DNA from: Hymenopellis radicata
Taxonomy: Eukaryota; Basidiomycota; Agaricomycetes; Agaricales; Physalacriaceae
Reading direction: 5' to 3'
Assembly (NCBI GenBank): GCA_015501595.1
Contig: JADNRX010000063.1
Span: 1-64,000 of the forward strand
Length of the DNA: 64,000 nt
The notes beneath the pieces are model-generated. The model saw nothing but the letters and a program-made list of their open reading frames with translations, ran no database searches and was not told where the DNA came from. A program made the translations under genes and the position numbers. Position 1 is the stretch's first letter. Each line of letters starts with the position of its first letter. Positions 58,268-64,000 of the stretch are shown here, one piece after another.

Positions 58268-59097
58268 GTTGCTGCCGGTGATTGCCGCTCTGGCTTGTCA
58301 TTCAAGCTTTCAAAGTGTGGCGTACTATGGCAAAGCACAGAAAGGGCATATCGATTTCGTGATACACTGACTGCTAAGAGAGAGACTTGAACAGTTCTCG
58401 TATATCCGCCTGGAGAGCTGCGCCGTAACGAAGTGACGGGTAGCATGCTTGAAGACTCCACAACCTACGGTACGAAAGCGGCTCGTCTCGCGTCGCATGT
58501 GCTTATGATACTAAGGCCGTGTTAAGATCTCGTCAGCGTTTGGCGCTTGACCAACAGTCCGGGGTGCAAGGATAGAAGGACTTCGAAGTCCAGATTCCCT
58601 CGACCTTTCCGTTCGTTTCTCATTGGCTGCTCCAACTTCCCTTTTTTGGTTTCTCCCGAGTCCCAAGGTTTCTCCATTCTTTCCTTTTGCCTGTTGGCCC
58701 GAATCCTATTCATAGCTGACAATCGCACCCTCATCTTGCCCTCCGTACCCTTCCTCTGGGTCTTCCCAAACGACATCATCGCCTCTTTCAGACCGACCTC
58801 TACGCTCGATTCAGGAAGCTGACTCTCAATGGACGTAGCTCGATTCAGTAGCTGACTCTCAATGGACGTACGCTCGATTCAGTAGCCGACTCTCAATGGA
58901 CGAACGCAGTGTTATAAAGATTGAAAGCGACTTTGTACATTTGGGAATTATGATTAGGAGGCTAAGAGGGTGTGTGTGTGTGTGTGCTAAAGGATACAAC
59001 ATTTGGAGTTTCAGTCTTCTAAATATTAAATCATAACGAGATCAGAGCGGCGCAAAGGAGATTCTACGATACATAGCAAAAAACAAAAAAACTTGAA
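58268..59097. repeat. Intergenic with three-copy minisatellite (about 58804-58905)
   Basis: Three near-identical units of about 35 bases with the core CGATTCAGTAGCTGACTCTC and ending AATGGACG lie in a row from about 58804. A short TG run (about 58971-58985) follows. The rest, 58268-58800, shows only featureless frames. Confidence 0.75.
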
Positions 59098-62000
59098 TTA
59101 TTGGGTGCTCGACGAATTATCTGCAACAAGATTCAGGAGGGTTTCCTTGCTGTATAGAAAATACACTCACTGTAGACATGATGGTACTGATCAGGCATGA
59201 ACATACTATGAAGGTGGTCTTGGTTCGGCTGCGGAACTGGGGGCTGAGCGGGAGGATATGCATTGCCTCCAGCCAAAGGCGGATACGAGGAATAGTCATT
59301 CCAGTACTGCGGGTACCGGGGATGATGCTCGGAGCCATGAGTACTATGTCGACGGTCTAGATTCAGCCCGGTACTATATACCTGCGGCAGGCCAGACGTC
59401 GATACCGGGTAGTTGCTTTGATTCTCCCCTTGCCACTGGCGATCGTAGGAGGGGAAATACGTCGCTGGCGACTGTGAGGACCCTGCAGCGCTGTACTGTA
59501 TGTCAACAGCACCAGTGGGCGTAAATACAGATGCATGGGCACCGGACGGTGTATAATTGCTTGTTCGCATCGGGAAATTCTGCGACCCGCGACGACTTGG
59601 CGGGTCTTCCATTACAGTATCGTTCAAAGGATGTTCCGCCGTACGTTTGAATCGCTCGGGTGCTGGAAGCCCGGATTTCGTGGCGTCATACTGAACTTTG
59701 GCGCCTTGAAGGAGGTCTCGTGCACGACTAGCACTCGGCCAAATGGTCTCCATCTCACCCAGAATCTCCATGCATTTGGAGAGACGGAACGATGCTTGCG
59801 GATTGCCGTGATATGCGGACACTACGTTGGTTAAGTTGGTGGAAACCTATGGGAAGGCAGATAACTCACTGCTTGCAACGTGCATGATGCTGGCTGTGAA
59901 AATGTAGTAACACAAAAAAACCGGTCCGCCGTTCAATGGATAATTCTCCATGTAAAGCGTTGCTAGGAAAATGTTAGCTCGGTTTCGCGCATTGAGAAAC
60001 GAATTACCGATGGAAGTAATGTGGTTAGCTGCACTAACGCATAGCTCGTAACTTTTTTGTGCGCTTTTACGAGATTGTTCGTCAGTCGGCCTAGATAAAT
60101 CGCGGTTAGCTGACGGGGGCGAAATCTGTCGTCGACAAACGCACTGTTTGTGACCAATGCGTATGCTGTGGGATGATCAATCAATCAAGTAGGAAGAAAA
60201 TCACGAGAACCACCTACAAAGGTCTATGCAGCAGCAGTACGGCACACCAATATTGCATATGCAGAGTCAGGACATGGGGAAGGGGCACAGGGTACTTCGA
60301 TGATCCTGGATCATGCTGGAGATGTTCGGGCAGTTCAACAAACCATTTGTCCAGGATCCCCTCCAAGAACACGGACTCGCCGTGCCGACTGGAGACGGGG
60401 CGAACGGCATAGATAGCCTGAATTATCATGCTGATGATCCCGGCTACATTTCAATCAGTATAGAGCGCCCGAACAATTTTAGGAAACTCACACAAGGTGG
60501 CGCTGGCATTGAAACAAGAAATGATACGACTGGGCCGGGGCTGGAGGTCGTGCGCATCTCGTCGCGATAAACTGTGGTGTGTCCATTCCTCGTGCTCCTC
60601 CGCCTAGACATCAACGTTTAACAACGACCAGCGATCACGGAATATCAAGAAACTCACGTCTTGCACTGAAGGAAGGAGGGTGTCAAAGTCCCGCTCGAAG
60701 ATAGACAATGGTCGGCCTAATGAAGCCGGAACAGTTCACCAACACCACAAGTCAAGGCGAGGAAGAGGAACGTACCTATATAGGAAGAGACATACTTATC
60801 CATCACCACACACGAATACCATATTCGTCTGCGAGTCTGAAGTTCCCATTCGCTGAACAACCGTCCTCCAAGCTCTTGTCTCGCCCATCCATCCGCACTC
60901 CGGTGCATCCCCAGGTCCTGTGCCATGCGAATGGCCATGCCAATATACGTCCACGCCTGTGCCATGGCACCGATTCCAATCTCTCGATACCCCATAAGCA
61001 GCAGTGCCTGGCACGTCGTCGGACGCGAACTGGCGTGGATGCTCTCCATGTGCCGTTTCGCTTGATCGAGGTAATCGTCCCCTGCCTCCCACATCATTGA
61101 ACGATCTGTAGGAGGCGGCTTGGCAGGATCAGAAGAGTATCGCGCAGCAATCGAGAACATGACCAGGAGAAGGACAGGGGGGACCCGCCGTGGACGACGG
61201 TTGAATGGAGATGCCGATGAAGAACGAGGAGATACTCCTTCATTGGCAGGCGACTCGGGACTACCAAAATGATTTAGCCAGAGAGAACGTTCGTCCTTCA
61301 TGTTCAAGGACACTCACCCAGCACGAAATGCTTCTCGGAATGCCTGCTTATGAACGACCGGGAAAAATGGATGGACGTGAGCAAAGTACAAATCGAGTAG
61401 ATGTTCTTGAGTCGTTAACGACGGCAGACCGTCGGAAGAATAATCATCCTCAGATTTCTGCTTGGAGGGGCCTGATTGGAGCGCAGGCCAAACTCGGGCT
61501 TTAGGAAATCTCCTGTCATAACGGCGTAAACGGTTGAGCCTAACGATCCGAGCAGTATATAAAGGAGGGACACTGACCAGATACCGCCTTCGTTCCTACT
61601 GTCGTAACGATCTTTACCGTGTAACAGGTACAGACCGCTTGCCTTGCCATGGTATCGCACTTCTTCGTCCTCATTCAGACTCAACTGACCAAGTGCCCCA
61701 GTTAAATCTTCTTCATCGCTTTCGGAGCTACACGAGCCAGCGGGGCTTACGCTTCTCTTCGACCCCGAGCTCTGTCCAAAGTCGCTGGTCGTTCGGCGCA
61801 GAGATGGGCCGAGTTGATCTTTAGTGTGCCGAGGCGGCGAAGTGTAACCCAGAGAGCTGTGTCCAGGACCGGGAGGAAAGGTCGCGGACGGAGGCGCCGA
61901 AGATGGATGGCCAGGATAAGGAACTTCGACGTTGTCGATACGCCGTCGCAGTCGACGGCCAGGTGAGTTGCTTCCGTCCCTAGAAGACATGGGGTCTGCA

Positions 62001-63628
62001 TCTGCATGTTGATAAGAAGGGGCTCGATTCATGGGAACGGTGGTCATTATCGAGGACAAGGTTCGACCAGCACGAGCCTGGTTGGACGTCTCCGTTGCGC
62101 CTGGTGTATCAGTACCATAACGCGCTGATGTATCTCTCGCGGCTAGAAGATCGAGCATATGCGTAACTCTGTCCTGCCATTCATTGGACGGACTGGATTA
62201 AAACAAATCATACGCGAGCAAAGATTAGTATTTCCGAGATGAGCCTGAGCAAAGTGAAAAACGTACTGTGTAGAGGCAAGTTCGACCTTGTCGTCGGACT
62301 TGTTGCTAGAAAGATCCGCTGTGAGATGCCGAGTCTTTGACGATCCAGACGCTTTTTCTTCGTTGCCCTTTCGTCCTTTCACACCATATGGAGAGTTGTC
62401 TACTCGACTAATGATCTCCCTCGCTAACGGATCCTGTGATGTAAAAGGTTAGACACGGCTATTAGAGGACTTGGGCGGCAGAAAGCACTGCGAAGAAAAG
62501 AGGTCATAGGAACCGGAGAAATGGGGTAAGAAGAAACGCTTTGTATGCAGAGTGATGTAAACTTAGTCACCGATGAACCAGATAGCACACATGAGGTGCT
62601 CGGAAAACACAACGGAGAATGATGCGCCGACACCCCGAAAATGCCGAACAACAGCAGCAAAAAAACGCATAACGTACCTGGGCAAGGTCTTGGAGAAGGG
62701 TCTGTGCTCTTTGGTCCGCGGATGAAATCATGATTCCCAGAAGCGCCTCCGTCTGATGTAAACGCGCTTCAATGGCGTCAATGTACCCCTTCGGCGGCCC
62801 CCTCTTGCGCGAGGGCCCCAGAAACGTGCACGCTACGGAAAGCCGTCAGCCCGGAGTTGTGATGGCGAGATATGCAGGGCCATCATGGCGAGTCCCAAAA
62901 AAGGCATGAAAGAAGCCTTTTCCGGGACATCAGATGGGAGACGCGGACGCGAGCGAGGCGCACGAACGGGGAGAAATGGAGCGCCACTCACGAGTACCGA
63001 GCATAACGCAGCTCCTGCACGGCTCGTCCGGCGACGCCCGCTCGCACTTGCACTTTGATTTGCGACATTGGTCGCAGGCTGGAAACATACATTGTTCCGT
63101 GAATCAACTTATTGTTCCGCTGGCTCAGTGGCTGGGTGTGCGCACCTTTGCTGCTCCGCCGCCGGATGGGCTTGTCCCCGCCGCCTGAGAGCGAGCCTAG
63201 TCCGCTACCGCCGCCCATGGACGGCAGATCCATGAGCTCTCCGACCTCGTCGTAGTCATCATTGAACGACATGGCGTGTTCGAGATCAATGTTGTTGTAC
63301 TTTGCGTGTGCGTCCATCTTGCCGCGGGGCGACCACGAGCTGCTGATGGGCGGAATGAGTCCGTACGCGACCGACGGCGTGTCCTGGCCAAAGCGATAGA
63401 CAGCGGGGGCGGCTCTGACGGGTGCCGGGAGGACGACTGCGAGGCTGGCGATGGGTGAGGGCCCAAGTCGAACCGAAAGGATTGGGCAGAGGTTTTAGAT
63501 GCCGGTAATAAATCCGGTGATGGGGAGGATTCTGTCTTCACGGGGACCTGCAAAGGCAAAACAGAACCGGAATGGTCAGGACGATCTTCAACAAAGTAGG
63601 ACGGGTCCGCGCCGAGAAAGACACTCAT
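59098..63628 (-). CDS. Zn2Cys6 transcription factor with fungal-specific TF domain, one apparent frameshift near the N-terminus
   Basis: Nuclear DNA-binding regulator. Starts MSVFLGADPSYFVED at 63628; near 63400, in a run of C, the frame must shift by one base to reach SVAYGLIPPISSSWSPRGKM and YNNIDLEHAMSFNDDYDEV; an internal ATG at 63317 is the fallback start. The zinc cluster is ACDQCRKSKCKCERASPDEP then CRSCVMLGTACTFLG, followed by KRGPPKGYIDAIEARLHQTE (linker plus coiled dimer region), as in XlnR-type regulators, so a carbohydrate-use activator is possible. The middle is Ser/Pro-rich. The fungal TF domain spans RRVPPVLLLVMFSIAARYSS, AWTYIGMAIRMAQDLGMHRS, ELQTRRRIWYSCVVMDKYVS and GRPLSI. 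Ser/Tyr/Pro-rich activation tail. About ten short introns; ends NNSSSTQ at 59098. Confidence 0.8.
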
Positions 63629-64000
63629 CCCTAGCCAAGCGCGAACACTTGGGCGGGGAGTGCGTGTGGCGGGGGAACGGATGTCGACGTCGAGAAGCAG
63701 AAAGGACTTACAGAGCGTCGGACGAAGCCATAAATTCGAAACCTGAATTTCGCAGATCGATTGAAAGGGATCTCCATTTCGTTTAGGAAAAAAATATCAT
63801 AAAAAACATACGAAAACTATGATGAAATTCCAAATTCAAAACGAATTGCCTTCCGCTTTAGGCGACGGCGCGGCTGGTCGCACCCACAAATAGCTTTTCC
63901 TTTTCTGGTTCTACCGACTCCCTCTCCGACCCACTTGGATCCCCAACCAGTCACGATTTCGGGCGTATCCTCGCACGCAACGCGTGAGCGAGTCCTCTTT
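63629..64000. promoter_or_regulatory. Upstream region of the Zn2Cys6 regulator
   Basis: No gene is seen. Probably 5' leader and promoter of the minus-strand regulator. The end of the window cuts whatever lies beyond. Confidence 0.3.

Overview
The window looks like nuclear DNA of a filamentous basidiomycete, probably an Agaricomycete. Genes are dense and carry many short (about 45-60 base) GT..AG introns with CTRAY-like branch sites. The gene set fits too: ricin-B-type lectin, chloroperoxidase/peroxygenase, secreted PI-PLC-like protein, KRE6/SKN1-type GH16, Zn2Cys6 regulator, an F-box protein and a TKL-kinase protein. All splice models here were read by eye from splice sites and family motifs.

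Layout. 0.6-7.7 kb: lectin, MIC10 (minus; exons too small to show as open frames), BRO1/ALIX, an intron-containing tRNA-Ala, a RING protein (minus) and an SHO1-like membrane SH3 protein. 8.8-14.1 kb: a tandem TKL kinase plus pseudokinase protein, then CHK1. 14.3-17.6 kb: unrecognised nuclear-looking proteins, two of them apparent repeats of one module. 17.6-21 kb: a gene-poor, hairpin-rich tract. 21.6-25 kb: two secreted-protein genes (a beta-rich unknown and a PI-PLC X protein). 25-32 kb: sparse, with direct repeats, a membrane protein, an intron-containing tRNA-Gln, OST2/DAD1 and a small membrane protein. 31.9-40.6 kb: Nudix protein, peroxygenase-like enzyme, RBR ubiquitin ligase, MIC12-like MICOS subunit and Old Yellow Enzyme. 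41.4-46.2 kb: MFS transporter and a MYND-finger locus. 46.4-50.5 kb: a 1.7-kb direct tandem duplication, each copy carrying a tiny three-exon secreted-peptide gene, with a third diverged relative next to it. 50.9-64 kb: DUG1 peptidase, KRE6/SKN1-like GH16, F-box protein and a Zn2Cys6 transcription factor.

Functionally the window mixes housekeeping genes (MICOS, ESCRT, N-glycosylation, checkpoint, glutathione turnover, beta-glucan synthesis) with fast-evolving lineage-specific ones (secreted peptides, lectin, kinase/pseudokinase fusion, F-box). There is no operon-like organisation. Two broader signals stand out. First, several genes are interrupted by what look like single missing bases, always shifting the frame the same way. 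Second, the triplet of small secreted-peptide genes is the best candidate for something undescribed.
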